A DNA stretch of 64,000 bases from Lactobacillales bacterium (lineage in GTDB: Bacteria; Bacillota_I; Bacilli_A; RF39; UBA660), in NCBI GenBank assembly GCA_015059545.1, contig SVAG01000003.1, positions 115,054-179,053 of the forward strand, written 5' to 3'. Made by a program: the position numbers and the translations under genes. The notes under the pieces were generated by a model that was not told the DNA's origin, did no database searches, and saw only the letters and a list, made by a program, of their open reading frames with translations. This document shows, piece by piece, positions 8,861 to 17,030 of the stretch (positions are counted from its first letter, which is position 1; each line of letters begins with the position of its first letter).

Positions 8861-8954
8861 CAAACATTGTAGCAAGTATTGATATAGTAATAGCTACTAA
8901 CATAAAAATAGCTAATATTCTTTGTCCATTACTTGTTTTTTTCTTTTTACTCAT
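8847..8954 (-). CDS. Small single-helix membrane protein (35 residues)
   Basis: A short gene with an AGGTG site 6 bases before ATG 8954. The product starts MSKKKKTSNGQR, so it is basic and cytoplasmic. A membrane helix of about 20 residues rich in Ile, Ala and Met follows, and it ends AYML. The design recalls the DUF4044 class of tiny Firmicutes membrane proteins, but I cannot assign it firmly. A dedicated terminator and ribosome site support that it is real. Its position between gpr and spoIIM hints at sporulation use, which is only inference. Confidence 0.6.
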   Translation of the reverse strand: MSKKKKTSNGQRILAIFMLVAITISILATMFAYML

Positions 8955-9049
8955 TATAATCACCTCTAAGTTACGTATTAATTATAATATATTTTAATAA
9001 AAAAAGGAATATATTTTATAAAATTAAATATAATTTAATAGGTGATTTT

Positions 9050-9676
9050 ATGAAAGTATTGGACAAGTTAAAAAGAGAGTTTAAATGTAATAAAAAAGGA
9101 TTATTATTTTTATTTGGAATCACAATTATTGGTTTTTTATTTGGTGTTTTATTTATTACAATAATAAGTGAAAGTGATAAATTACTAATAAAAGATTATG
9201 TTCAATCATTTATTAATAGTATTAGAAATAATAAAATTAATTTAGTAGATAATTTTAAAAATATCTTTTTTTCTAATTTTTCTTTTATTTTAATCGTTTG
9301 GTTGTTAGGAATGTCTGTAATAGGAATACCTATAAATATATTTTATTATTTTATTAATTCATTTATATTAGGATTTTCTATTACAGCATTTATTCTTACT
9401 TATAAATTAAAAGGATGCATTTTTTCTTTAATTTATATTATTCCTCATAGTATAATTAATTTATTAGTTTTTACTATTTTAATATACTATACAATTAATT
9501 TTTCATTAACTTTAATATTTGCTATTTCAAAGAAAAAAAGTATAAATTTTAAAACTATTATAAATCAATATTTAAAAGTATTTATTTTTAGTTTTATTGT
9601 AATAGTTTTAACTAGTTTATATGAAGCGTTTGTTATTCCTAATATAATGAATAAATTATTATTTATTATTAAATAA
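9050..9676 (+). CDS. spoIIM: Stage II sporulation protein M
   Basis: This is a polytopic membrane protein, a scaffold of the SpoIIDMP complex that thins septal peptidoglycan and drives engulfment. About five membrane segments are seen across 208 residues. SpoIIM hallmarks are the N-terminal short cytosolic stretch before the first helix, a soluble loop (KDYVQSFINSI), and the IPHSIINLLVF segment typical of the family. Its partner spoIIP is at 35047-36036. The ATG follows AGGTGATTTT. Confidence 0.85.
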   Translation: MKVLDKLKREFKCNKKGLLFLFGITIIGFLFGVLFITIISESDKLLIKDYVQSFINSIRNNKINLVDNFKNIFFSNFSFILIVWLLGMSVIGIPINIFYYFINSFILGFSITAFILTYKLKGCIFSLIYIIPHSIINLLVFTILIYYTINFSLTLIFAISKKKSINFKTIINQYLKVFIFSFIVIVLTSLYEAFVIPNIMNKLLFIIK

Positions 9677-9733
9677 TAGTTTAATTTTTAATAAATTTAT
9701 GATATCATATTTACATTATTAAGGCGTGATTTT

Positions 9734-10465
9734 ATGGAGTTATCAGTTTGTAAACAAATAAATGTATATGATTTTGTATATTCATTAATTAGCATTCTAA
9801 AAAAGAAAGGTATAAATGAAATAAATGTTGATGAATTAAAATATTCATTAAATTATTTTAGTTTATTTGATAAATATCAATATTTATTTAGTAATATTAA
9901 TCCTTTGTTTGAATTAGAAAATATTATTGATGCATTATATATTGCAGGATATATTTTTCGATTTAATTCAAACAAAAATATTATATATTTAATAAAAGAT
10001 AAAGAAAATGAAAATGATTTAAATAATGAATTTAATTTGATTGTTAATCAATTAGCAGATGAAGTAATTTTATTAATGAATAGTAAAAAACAAATTGATG
10101 ATATTGAAGTAATAAATCCAAATATGAAAAATTATCAAATTATTTCAGGTTTATATGGTGATGAAATTATTAAATGGGATTTAATTACTGATGGAGATAT
10201 TAATATAATCTATGATATTAATCATAAAGGATATTTTCATGATTTTAGAAATAAAAATGTAATATTAATATTAAATGAAGTGTTTGCTAAAAAAATAATA
10301 TTAGAAAATGCTACTTTTGCTATTAAACAAGGAAGAATAGATGATGTTATTTTTAAAAATATATTATATGCTGAATGTTTAAATGAAGAAAAGTTTAATA
10401 AAATATCAAATTATTTTGATCAAATAGAAATAGAGGATTCAAAAGTAAAAAGAATATCTTTATAA
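9734..10465 (+). CDS. Conserved hypothetical protein, 243 residues
   Basis: I do not recognise this protein. It is acidic and soluble, with no signal or membrane helix. The first half is helical with repeated aromatic residues (YFSLFDKYQYLF); the second half contains a beta-rich region (INIIYDINHKGYFHDF). It has its own ribosome site and is followed by a strong terminator, so it is a single-gene unit between spoIIM and mnmA. Confidence 0.6.
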   Translation: MELSVCKQINVYDFVYSLISILKKKGINEINVDELKYSLNYFSLFDKYQYLFSNINPLFELENIIDALYIAGYIFRFNSNKNIIYLIKDKENENDLNNEFNLIVNQLADEVILLMNSKKQIDDIEVINPNMKNYQIISGLYGDEIIKWDLITDGDINIIYDINHKGYFHDFRNKNVILILNEVFAKKIILENATFAIKQGRIDDVIFKNILYAECLNEEKFNKISNYFDQIEIEDSKVKRISL

Positions 10466-10500
10466 AATAATTTAATAGTTATGCTGTTAAATTATTTTTT
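10465..10500 (+). terminator. Terminator after the 243-residue gene
   Basis: AAATAATTTAA pairs with TTAAATTATTT (11 bp), and further T residues follow. Confidence 0.65.
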
Positions 10501-10527
10501 ATGTTATAATTAATTTGTGGTGATAGT

Positions 10528-11571
10528 ATGAAAAAAGTTATTGTTGGAATAAGCGGAGGAGTAGATAGCTCTGTAGCAGCTATTTTACTTAAAGAACAAG
10601 GATATGAAGTGGTAGGATTAACTTTTATATTTACTGATGATTTTGATTCAAATGACGCTACATTAGTATGTCAAAAATTAAATATTGAACATCATATTAT
10701 TGATTATCGTGATGAATTTAAAAATATTGTAATTAATAGTTTTATAAATGATTATAATAATGGTATTACACCAAATCCTTGTGTATTATGTAATAGAGAA
10801 GTTAAGTTTAATTTTTTATATAAAAAAATGCTAGAATTAGATTGTGATTATATAGCAACTGGTCATTATGCTAAAATAGAAAACGGTAAACTTTATTGTA
10901 GTAAAGATATTAATAAAGACCAAACTTATTTTTTAGCTGGCCTTACTAAAGAACAATTAAATAAATTAATATTACCATTAGAAGGAATAAATAAAGAAGA
11001 AGTAAGAAATATTGCAAGTAAATATAATTTGATTAATGCTATGAAAAAAGATTCTACTGATGTATGTTTTATAAATAGTAATTTTAAAGAATATATTACT
11101 AGTAAAATAGATAATAAAGAAGGTAATGTTATTGATATAGTTACTAATAAAATAATTGGTAAACATACAGGATTATCAAAATATACAATAGGTCAAAGAA
11201 AAGGTTTAAATATTGGCGGTAGTAGTGAAAGAATGTATGTAGTAGGTAAAAATGTTTTAAAAAATGAATTATATATAGCAACTGGTGATAATAATGATTA
11301 TCTAGTCTCAACATCTTGTTTAGTAACAAATGTTAATTTAATAAATAACAATAAATTAAATAATTTAGAAGCACGTTTCAGATACAGACAACCATTAACA
11401 AAAGTTTCAATTGAATATATAGATGAAAATAATATATTAGTTAATTATACTGATGGTGTAAAGTCAGTTACACCTGGTCAAACTTGTGTTTTATATAATG
11501 GAAATGAATGTATCGGTGGGGGAGTTATAAAAGAAGTAAGAAAAGACAACAAAAAGTTATGGTATTTATAA
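10528..11571 (+). CDS. mnmA: tRNA-specific 2-thiouridylase MnmA
   Basis: This enzyme makes the 2-thio group of U34 in tRNA-Lys, -Glu and -Gln, using ATP and a persulfide carrier. The PP-loop SGGVDSS is at residues 9-15. The two catalytic cysteines are Cys85 (in NPCVLCNREVKFN) and Cys180 (in DVCFI). The ATGHYAKIENG motif and the C-terminal beta barrel (RYRQPLTKV onward) are intact. At 347 residues it is slightly short for the family. It is a single-gene unit with a terminator on each side. Confidence 0.95.
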   Translation: MKKVIVGISGGVDSSVAAILLKEQGYEVVGLTFIFTDDFDSNDATLVCQKLNIEHHIIDYRDEFKNIVINSFINDYNNGITPNPCVLCNREVKFNFLYKKMLELDCDYIATGHYAKIENGKLYCSKDINKDQTYFLAGLTKEQLNKLILPLEGINKEEVRNIASKYNLINAMKKDSTDVCFINSNFKEYITSKIDNKEGNVIDIVTNKIIGKHTGLSKYTIGQRKGLNIGGSSERMYVVGKNVLKNELYIATGDNNDYLVSTSCLVTNVNLINNNKLNNLEARFRYRQPLTKVSIEYIDENNILVNYTDGVKSVTPGQTCVLYNGNECIGGGVIKEVRKDNKKLWYL

Positions 11572-11597
11572 AGAGTTTAATTTTAATAAACTCTTTT
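11570..11597 (+). terminator. Terminator of mnmA
   Basis: AAAGAGTTTA / TAAACTCTTT is a 10-bp stem followed by T residues. Confidence 0.7.
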
Positions 11598-11605
11598 ATT
11601 TTTAC

Positions 11606-11633
11606 TTGACATTTAGTTTACGTGTGATAAAAT
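11606..11633 (+). promoter_or_regulatory. SigA-type promoter of the HTH regulator
   Basis: TTGACA (11606-11611) and TAAAAT (11628-11633) are 16 bases apart. They lie upstream of the AGGAGG site of the regulator gene at 11654. Confidence 0.65.
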
Positions 11634-11653
11634 AATAATAGGAGGTCTTAAAT

Positions 11654-12430
11654 ATGGGAAGATTAAATGAAATACTACATGAGTTAGGTATATCAAAAGT
11701 TAAATTAGCAAAATTTTTAGGTGTATCTAGACAAATGATTTATAATTATTTAGAATTGGATGACATAAATAAATGGCCAAAAGATAAGAAAGTTTTATTA
11801 TTAAATTTATTAGGTGTTAAATCACCAGAAGAAATTGATAACATTAAAGTTGATACTGATTATATAGTAGAAGTAGAATCAAGAATTGAAACTTTATTTG
11901 AAAATAGCAATAAAAGTAATTTTAATACAGATGATATTTATAATGGGTTAAATGATAAAAATAAAGAATTATTAGCAAACATCATAGATTTATTAAAAGA
12001 ATATTTAGAAGATGAAGAAAATGCAGGACATTATAATACATTATTATATTTATATCATTTCTTACAATCTATATCTAATACAAAAGAATTAAAATACATA
12101 TTAGGTTATATATCAAAAGCTGCAGGTTTTACAAAACCTCTTGAATTTGTTTTTGATGAAGAAGATCAATTTGTATTTGAAAGTATTATGTTCTCTGCTA
12201 TGACATTATATAATGGTGGGGGAGTATCAAGTAACAAAATTGCTGAAGCTCATAAAAGATTCGTTGATAAAATTGAACAACGTATGGAAGAAAAAATTGG
12301 TAGAACTTTAGCATTAAATTCTTTAAAAATACAAGCTTTAAAAGAATTAGGTTACACTGAAATAAATGATGATAATGCAGCTGAAGTTTTACAAAAAATT
12401 GCTGAAATAGAATCTAGAAAAATATCTTAA
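11654..12430 (+). CDS. Helix-turn-helix transcriptional regulator (XRE-like)
   Basis: An N-terminal helix-turn-helix of the Cro/CI type is visible: ISKVKLAKFLGVSRQMIYNYLEL at residues 13-35. The remainder (about 220 residues) is helical and acidic with no ligand domain I recognise. A consensus promoter, an AGGAGG site and a GC-rich terminator hairpin suggest steady expression as a single gene. It is the last gene on the left of the dif region, so a role in chromosome or cell-cycle control is possible but unproven. Confidence 0.7.
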   Translation: MGRLNEILHELGISKVKLAKFLGVSRQMIYNYLELDDINKWPKDKKVLLLNLLGVKSPEEIDNIKVDTDYIVEVESRIETLFENSNKSNFNTDDIYNGLNDKNKELLANIIDLLKEYLEDEENAGHYNTLLYLYHFLQSISNTKELKYILGYISKAAGFTKPLEFVFDEEDQFVFESIMFSAMTLYNGGGVSSNKIAEAHKRFVDKIEQRMEEKIGRTLALNSLKIQALKELGYTEINDDNAAEVLQKIAEIESRKIS

Positions 12431-12431
12431 T

Positions 12432-12458
12432 AAATAGGGGAGTTGATCCCCTATTTTT
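12432..12458 (+). terminator. Terminator of the HTH regulator
   Basis: AAATAGGGGA / TCCCCTATTT is a 10-bp stem with a 5-base loop and a T run. It is one of the strongest hairpins in the window. Confidence 0.8.
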
Positions 12459-12822
12459 GTATATTACAACATATATAATGTATGTTTTTGATGTTTTTCT
12501 ATCTTTTAATGTATCTTAAATTATAATATACAATTGTTTATTTTGTATAAATTCATAATACCTTATAATATGTAGTTAGTAAAAAAAAATATGATGTTTT
12601 GTATATACAAATCTAAATCATATAATTGTATATTGTGTTAGAAATAAATTATTATGTATATGATAATATATAACAAATTAAACTATAAATAGATAAGTAG
12701 TGGATGAACATACAATGAAGTATATATAGTTGTATTAATATAAAATTTATACATATATAGATAAGTGTATATACACGCATAAAAGTATAGTTATAGTAGA
12801 GAATAGATATTATTTTCTATAA

Positions 12823-12858
<36 letters not shown>

Positions 12859-13199
12859 TTAGTATTTTGAAAACTTTTATGATAAGTTGTTCACCTATCT
12901 TCCATTCTATAATCTCTTCAACTTACTATAGATCATATGTAGATATAAATTTGTTATTATTTATGGTTATAAATAATAACTACTTACTATCATACATCCT
13001 ACAATCTATCATATATCAATTTTTATTAATTATTAATAATATATTAACAAACATACCATTCTATGTATTTGAGTTAATTATAACTATATATACATGGCTG
13101 TAATATAAAAAAATTATTATAACTCATCATCATATGGTGTATATAGTGTCATACAGAACAGTTTTTGTATTAGTTATCTAATATTTTATATAAAATTAC

Positions 13200-13276
13200 A
13201 GTAGGGGGAGTGAAAACAAAAAATATTATGTTTAAATCAAAAAAATGGTTGTATTTTTTGTTTTTTCTACCCTACT
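13200..13276. repeat. Long imperfect inverted repeat in the dif region
   Basis: The outer arms AGTAGGG (13200-13206) and CCCTACT (13270-13276) enclose perfect 13-bp inner arms, AAAACAAAAAATA (13213-13225) and TATTTTTTGTTTT (13252-13264). The loop is 26 bases. No gene lies in it. It could be a structured RNA, a protein-binding site or a mobile-element remnant. Confidence 0.55.
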
Positions 13277-13361
13277 TTATAAAAAAATCATATAAAATTT
13301 ATTATTAACTTATATTTTTTATAATATTTATAGTTTAATTATTTTAATACTATTATAATAT

Positions 13362-13386
13362 TAGAGTAGTATTTTACTATACTCTA
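13362..13386. repeat. Small hairpin in the dif region
   Basis: TAGAGTA (13362-13368) pairs with TACTCTA (13380-13386), and the stem continues inward as GTA/TAC with a bulge. The motif CTACCCTA occurs here and at 13267-13274. Confidence 0.4.
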
Positions 13387-13511
13387 CCCTATTCAATTTT
13401 TTTATTTTATATTAGTATTTGTTATTTATTTTCTATTATACATATATTATTTTACATTTATTACCATTATATTTTATATATTTTTACAAATACTAATAAT
13501 GGGTGATAAAA

Positions 13512-13754
13512 ATGAAGAAAAATAATAAAATGCAATCAAATATTACTAATAAAAGTAATGCTAAAATAACAAATAAAAATAATTCTAACATTACTAACAA
13601 AAGTAGTAATAAAGTAACAGATTGTAATTCAAAAAATGTTACAAATAAATCTAATAATAAAGTTTCTAACAAATCAAATAATATAGGATTTGAAAATGAA
13701 TCAAAATCTTTTAGATTAGATGAAAATGATGAACATTCTTTTGAACTTAGATAA
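13512..13754 (+). CDS. Small Asn/Lys/Ser-rich octad-repeat protein
   Basis: I place the start at ATG 13512, after GGGTGAT; the in-frame GTG 13503 lies inside that ribosome site. The 80-residue product has about six imperfect 8-residue repeats with the core [IV]-[TS]-N-K-[SN]-[NS] (for example SNITNKSN, AKITNKNN, NKVSNKSN). An acidic tail ending EHSFELR follows. It has no signal or membrane helix. Such low-complexity Asn/Lys proteins occur among spore proteins of Firmicutes, but the family is not certain. A strong terminator follows. Confidence 0.65.
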   Translation: MKKNNKMQSNITNKSNAKITNKNNSNITNKSSNKVTDCNSKNVTNKSNNKVSNKSNNIGFENESKSFRLDENDEHSFELR

Positions 13755-13763
13755 AACCCAATA

Positions 13764-13787
13764 AAAAAGAGAATATATTCTCTTTTT
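13764..13787. terminator. Terminator of the octad-repeat gene
   Basis: AAAAAGAGAA / TTCTCTTTTT is a 10-bp stem with a 4-base loop between converging genes. Confidence 0.7.
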
Positions 13788-13801
13788 ATTATACTCCCCT
13801 A

Positions 13802-14548
13802 CTATAAAAATATCCTACTAATTATAATAAATATTAATCCTAATAATAGAAACAATTTAGTTAATCTTGTATTTTTATAACTTAATGATGTAGGTAATAA
13901 TTCAGATATAGCAATATGTATCATAATACCTGCAATTATAGAAAATAATATTCCCATAATAAAATCATTTATAAATGGTTTTAAAAATATATAAGTTATA
14001 ATAGCACCAAATAATTCTGATAAACCTGATATAAATGTATATAATATTGCTTTTATTTTACTATTTGTTGAATAATAAATTGGTACTGCTATACTTATAC
14101 CTTCTGGTATATTATGAAGCGCTATTGCTATTGTAAGTGATATTCCAAGACTAATATTAGTATTACTTGCCATAAATGTTGCCATTCCTTCTGGTATGTT
14201 ATGCATTATAATAGCAAGCATAGATATTAACCCTACTTTATATAAATTATTATTTTTGTTTTCAGGAATATATTTTTTTATATAAAAAGATAATATAATT
14301 CCTATATTAATACTTATTAAAATAATTAATATTAATGGAAATAATTTAAATATATTTTTAAGCATATTATATGATTCTGGTATTAAATCAGTTAATGATA
14401 TTAAAATCATTACTGATGATGCAAAAGCAAGTGAAGATATTATTATTTTATCTTTATTTTTTTTATTTAAAAATATTACTATACTACCTATTAATGTAGA
14501 TAATCCTGCTAAAGTTGTAAGCAAAAATGAAATTAAAGTAGAATTCAT
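13802..14548 (-). CDS. zupT: ZIP family divalent metal transporter
   Basis: This importer of zinc or related metals has eight hydrophobic segments in 248 residues. The metal-site helices carry the HNIPEG motif twice, once as MHNIPEGMATF and once as LHNIPEGISIA. A third site residue set is in SGLSELFGAI. This matches the ZupT branch of the ZIP family. It is a single-gene unit with a GGTGATT ribosome site. The substrate (zinc, iron or manganese) cannot be told from sequence. The symbol refers to family resemblance. Confidence 0.87.
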   Translation of the reverse strand: MNSTLISFLLTTLAGLSTLIGSIVIFLNKKNKDKIIISSLAFASSVMILISLTDLIPESYNMLKNIFKLFPLILIILISINIGIILSFYIKKYIPENKNNNLYKVGLISMLAIIMHNIPEGMATFMASNTNISLGISLTIAIALHNIPEGISIAVPIYYSTNSKIKAILYTFISGLSELFGAIITYIFLKPFINDFIMGILFSIIAGIMIHIAISELLPTSLSYKNTRLTKLFLLLGLIFIIISRIFL

Positions 14549-14570
14549 ATAATCACCAATTAATTATATG

Positions 14571-14602
14571 AAAAAACATTAGATTTTTTCTAATGTTTTT
14601 TT
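14571..14602 (-). terminator. Terminator of the D,D-carboxypeptidase gene
   Basis: AAAAAACATTAGA / TCTAATGTTTTTT forms a 13-bp stem with a 5-base loop. It ends the minus-strand gene at 14601. Confidence 0.75.
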
Positions 14603-15767
14603 AATATTTACTTGTTATTCCTAAATATTCTTCTAAAGATATCCAATTACCATTATTATATAATTTAGTAGCAATATCTACTCCTACATATCTTATATGC
14701 CATGGTTCATACATATAACCAGTTATATTTTCTTTACCCTTGGGATATCTTATAATAAATCCATATTTATAGCAATTATCATTTAACCATTTACCTTCTT
14801 TTGTATTGATAAATGATTGATATAGGCTATTTATATCAGCAGCTAAACCTGTTTGATGTTCTGAATGACCTGCTCTTGCTGAATAAGTATCTGCTTTAGT
14901 TTTTCCATCTCTTTTAACATAATTATTATAAATATAAGATTGACTACCGTATGATCTAAAGCCACTTATTATTTTTAAATTTATACCTTCTTTTGATGCA
15001 TCATTTTTCATTTTATTAAAATTAGATGTAAAAGTATTTAATAATCCTCCTGGATTATATGAACTAGGTAAATTATAAGTTTTATTAGCAATTAATATAC
15101 CATCTACATAATATATTCCATTTTTTTGTTCTATTTTATATCCTTTACTTGATATTCCAACATTTCTTGTTATATTTGAATTAGTATTTGTTGTTATATT
15201 ATTATTTTTAATAACTTTTTCTTTTACAATAAGTTTAAATTCTTTTTCTTCTTTATTATTACTTTTATCAGTAGCTACATATTTTAAATTATATTCACCT
15301 TTTTTATTTATATCATAAGTACCTTCTACTTTAATATTTACTTTATCTTTACTATTATCATTTGTTTTAATATTTTTTAGTAAATCAATACTTTCTTTTT
15401 CATAAATAGTAATATCCTTAACACCTTCTATAGATGGTTTAATATCATCTATTACATTTAATTTAACAATTATTTTTTTATCATTAAATTTAAATATTCC
15501 TTGATATATTCCTGAATAATATGTTGTATTTTTTTCTATTGTTATATCTTTCCAATCAATATTAGCATTTTTAATTTTATAATGATCTTCTTTATCTACA
15601 TAATCATTTATATTAGGTAATTTATCGCCTATTTTTATAGTTATTTCTTCTTTATATGATAATTTCTTTTTTTCTTCTTGTTCTTTATTATATTTAATTA
15701 CTACTAGTGAACCAACTACTAATAATATAATAAATAATAATATAAATAAATATTTAACTTTTTTCAT
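14601..15767 (-). CDS. M15 family D-alanyl-D-alanine carboxypeptidase with Ig-like domain
   Basis: I place the start at the ATG at 15767, after AGGTGGTTAT. The protein (388 residues) has one N-terminal membrane helix. Two small beta domains follow, the second (about 130-200) resembling the DUF5011 bacterial Ig-like fold. The C-terminal M15B peptidase (VanY/LdcB type) has the zinc-binding motif SEHQTGLAADIN and the later EPWHIRY. It trims stem peptides of peptidoglycan outside the cell. VanY relatives alone do not give vancomycin resistance, and no van ligase is present. Confidence 0.88.
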   Translation of the reverse strand: MKKVKYLFILLFIILLVVGSLVVIKYNKEQEEKKKLSYKEEITIKIGDKLPNINDYVDKEDHYKIKNANIDWKDITIEKNTTYYSGIYQGIFKFNDKKIIVKLNVIDDIKPSIEGVKDITIYEKESIDLLKNIKTNDNSKDKVNIKVEGTYDINKKGEYNLKYVATDKSNNKEEKEFKLIVKEKVIKNNNITTNTNSNITRNVGISSKGYKIEQKNGIYYVDGILIANKTYNLPSSYNPGGLLNTFTSNFNKMKNDASKEGINLKIISGFRSYGSQSYIYNNYVKRDGKTKADTYSARAGHSEHQTGLAADINSLYQSFINTKEGKWLNDNCYKYGFIIRYPKGKENITGYMYEPWHIRYVGVDIATKLYNNGNWISLEEYLGITSKY

Positions 15768-15809
15768 ATAACCACCTACTATCAAAATAATTATACATTA
15801 AATTATAAA

Positions 15810-15834
15810 AAAATAAAAGATTAACTTTTATTTT
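15810..15834 (-). terminator. Terminator of the dps gene
   Basis: AAAATAAAAG / CTTTTATTTT is a 10-bp stem with a 5-base loop overlapping the dps stop codon. Confidence 0.65.
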
Positions 15835-16265
15835 AAACTACTTTTAATCATCCATAATTCTTTAGTAAAAAACATTAAATTATCATTTAATATATTTGAA
15901 GTATAATAATCATTTTCTTTATTAAAATAAGCTATTAAATCATTTGTATATTCTTTTAAAAAACTAAAATCATTATCTAATACTTCCGTTACTTGTAATC
16001 CATTATAACTTTGACTTTTCATTGATTTTATACTAGATGTATCTTCAATCTTTTTTAGTGATGTTATTGGGTATGCGTTTAACATTTTTATTCTTTCTGC
16101 AATATTATCATACATTATAGCTACTTTTTCATAATACTCCTCTAGTTTTTTATGAATACTTCCAAAACTACTACCTGTTATATTAAAATGCATATTATAT
16201 AAATTATTATTTAATACTTTTAAATTAGACATATATTCATTTAAAATATCAATATTTTTATCCAT
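15828..16265 (-). CDS. dps: Dps/ferritin-like DNA-binding or iron-storage protein
   Basis: The start is taken at ATG 16265, 5 bases after AGGTGA; the upstream GTG lies inside that site. The four-helix protein (145 residues) forms 12-mer shells that oxidise and store iron and protect against peroxide. The ferroxidase ligands are visible: His in NMHFNITG, His in FGSIHKKLEE, and Asp and Glu in YDNIAERI. The normal Trp of this motif is replaced by Phe. Promoter or PerR box not evident. Confidence 0.85.
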   Translation of the reverse strand: MDKNIDILNEYMSNLKVLNNNLYNMHFNITGSSFGSIHKKLEEYYEKVAIMYDNIAERIKMLNAYPITSLKKIEDTSSIKSMKSQSYNGLQVTEVLDNDFSFLKEYTNDLIAYFNKENDYYTSNILNDNLMFFTKELWMIKSSLK

Positions 16266-16312
16266 TATAATCACCTAATTTATATTATGAATTTATTAAA
16301 TATTGGTAACAA

Positions 16313-16337
16313 AAAATTAGGATTATCTCCTAATTTT
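16313..16337 (-). terminator. Terminator of alkD
   Basis: AAAATTAGGA / TCCTAATTTT is a 10-bp stem with a 5-base loop across the alkD stop codon. It closes the 843-residue gene-deoB-alkD unit. Confidence 0.7.
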
Positions 16338-17030
16338 CTTTAATTTTTCTTTATCTTTAATATCTACTCTTTTAGAATCACATATTTTACTTATTGTTTT
16401 ATTAAATGTAAATTTATCTAAATTATTATTTAATAAATAATTATAAGTTTTTTCTTTATATTTTATATAACATATTGATAAAGCCCATGCATTAGCCATT
16501 CTAACATAATAATTATCATTATGAATATTATCTACTATTTCAAATATTTTATCTATATATTTATCATTTATATAAAAATCTAATAATAGAACAATTCCTA
16601 TTCTTATTTGAAATGGATTATTACTATCTATATATTTTAATATTTTATTAAATCCTATTTTTTGATATTTTTTAAATATCTTCATATTAGCGCATACAAT
16701 ATCATTTATAGCCCAATTATCAACATATGGTATAAAGTTATCTAGTAAGCTTAAACTTTCGTTAAAATCGGTTAAATAACCTATTATAAGACCATGTATA
16801 ATTGTTTCTTCATAAAATTTGTGTTTATTTAATTTTATAAATGTTTTATAATCACCTTTAGATATTTTTTTAGCTATTTCTTTAAGTATTGGTGTTCTTA
16901 TACCTATTAAGTTATCATTAAGTATTAATTTACTATGAAATTCTTTATATTTTAAATCTTCAAAAGTAAAAAGATAATTAATGAATTCATTATAATTATC
17001 TTTATTCCAATTAATATTTTCTAAATTCAT
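16323..17030 (-). CDS. alkD: DNA alkylation repair protein (AlkD family)
   Basis: This is a HEAT-like repeat DNA glycosylase fold of 235 residues. The motif GIRTPILKEIAKKI near residue 43, the DNWAINDIVC stretch near 103 and the MANAWALSICYI segment match the AlkD family, which removes bulky or positively charged alkylated bases. The Asp and Trp of DNWAIND are the expected functional residues. It starts inside the deoB stop codon (ATGA overlap), so the two are translationally coupled. Confidence 0.85.
   Translation of the reverse strand: MNLENINWNKDNYNEFINYLFTFEDLKYKEFHSKLILNDNLIGIRTPILKEIAKKISKGDYKTFIKLNKHKFYEETIIHGLIIGYLTDFNESLSLLDNFIPYVDNWAINDIVCANMKIFKKYQKIGFNKILKYIDSNNPFQIRIGIVLLLDFYINDKYIDKIFEIVDNIHNDNYYVRMANAWALSICYIKYKEKTYNYLLNNNLDKFTFNKTISKICDSKRVDIKDKEKLKKIRR

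Noticed and set aside
12867..13103. A 78-codon open frame in the dif region
   Set aside because: It starts with TTG, has no ribosome site, begins 8 bases after the dif site and encodes a low-complexity hydrophobic product; chance is enough to explain it.
14601..15767. Vancomycin resistance cluster
   Set aside because: Only a VanY-like carboxypeptidase is present; there is no VanA/B-type ligase, VanH, VanX or two-component system nearby.
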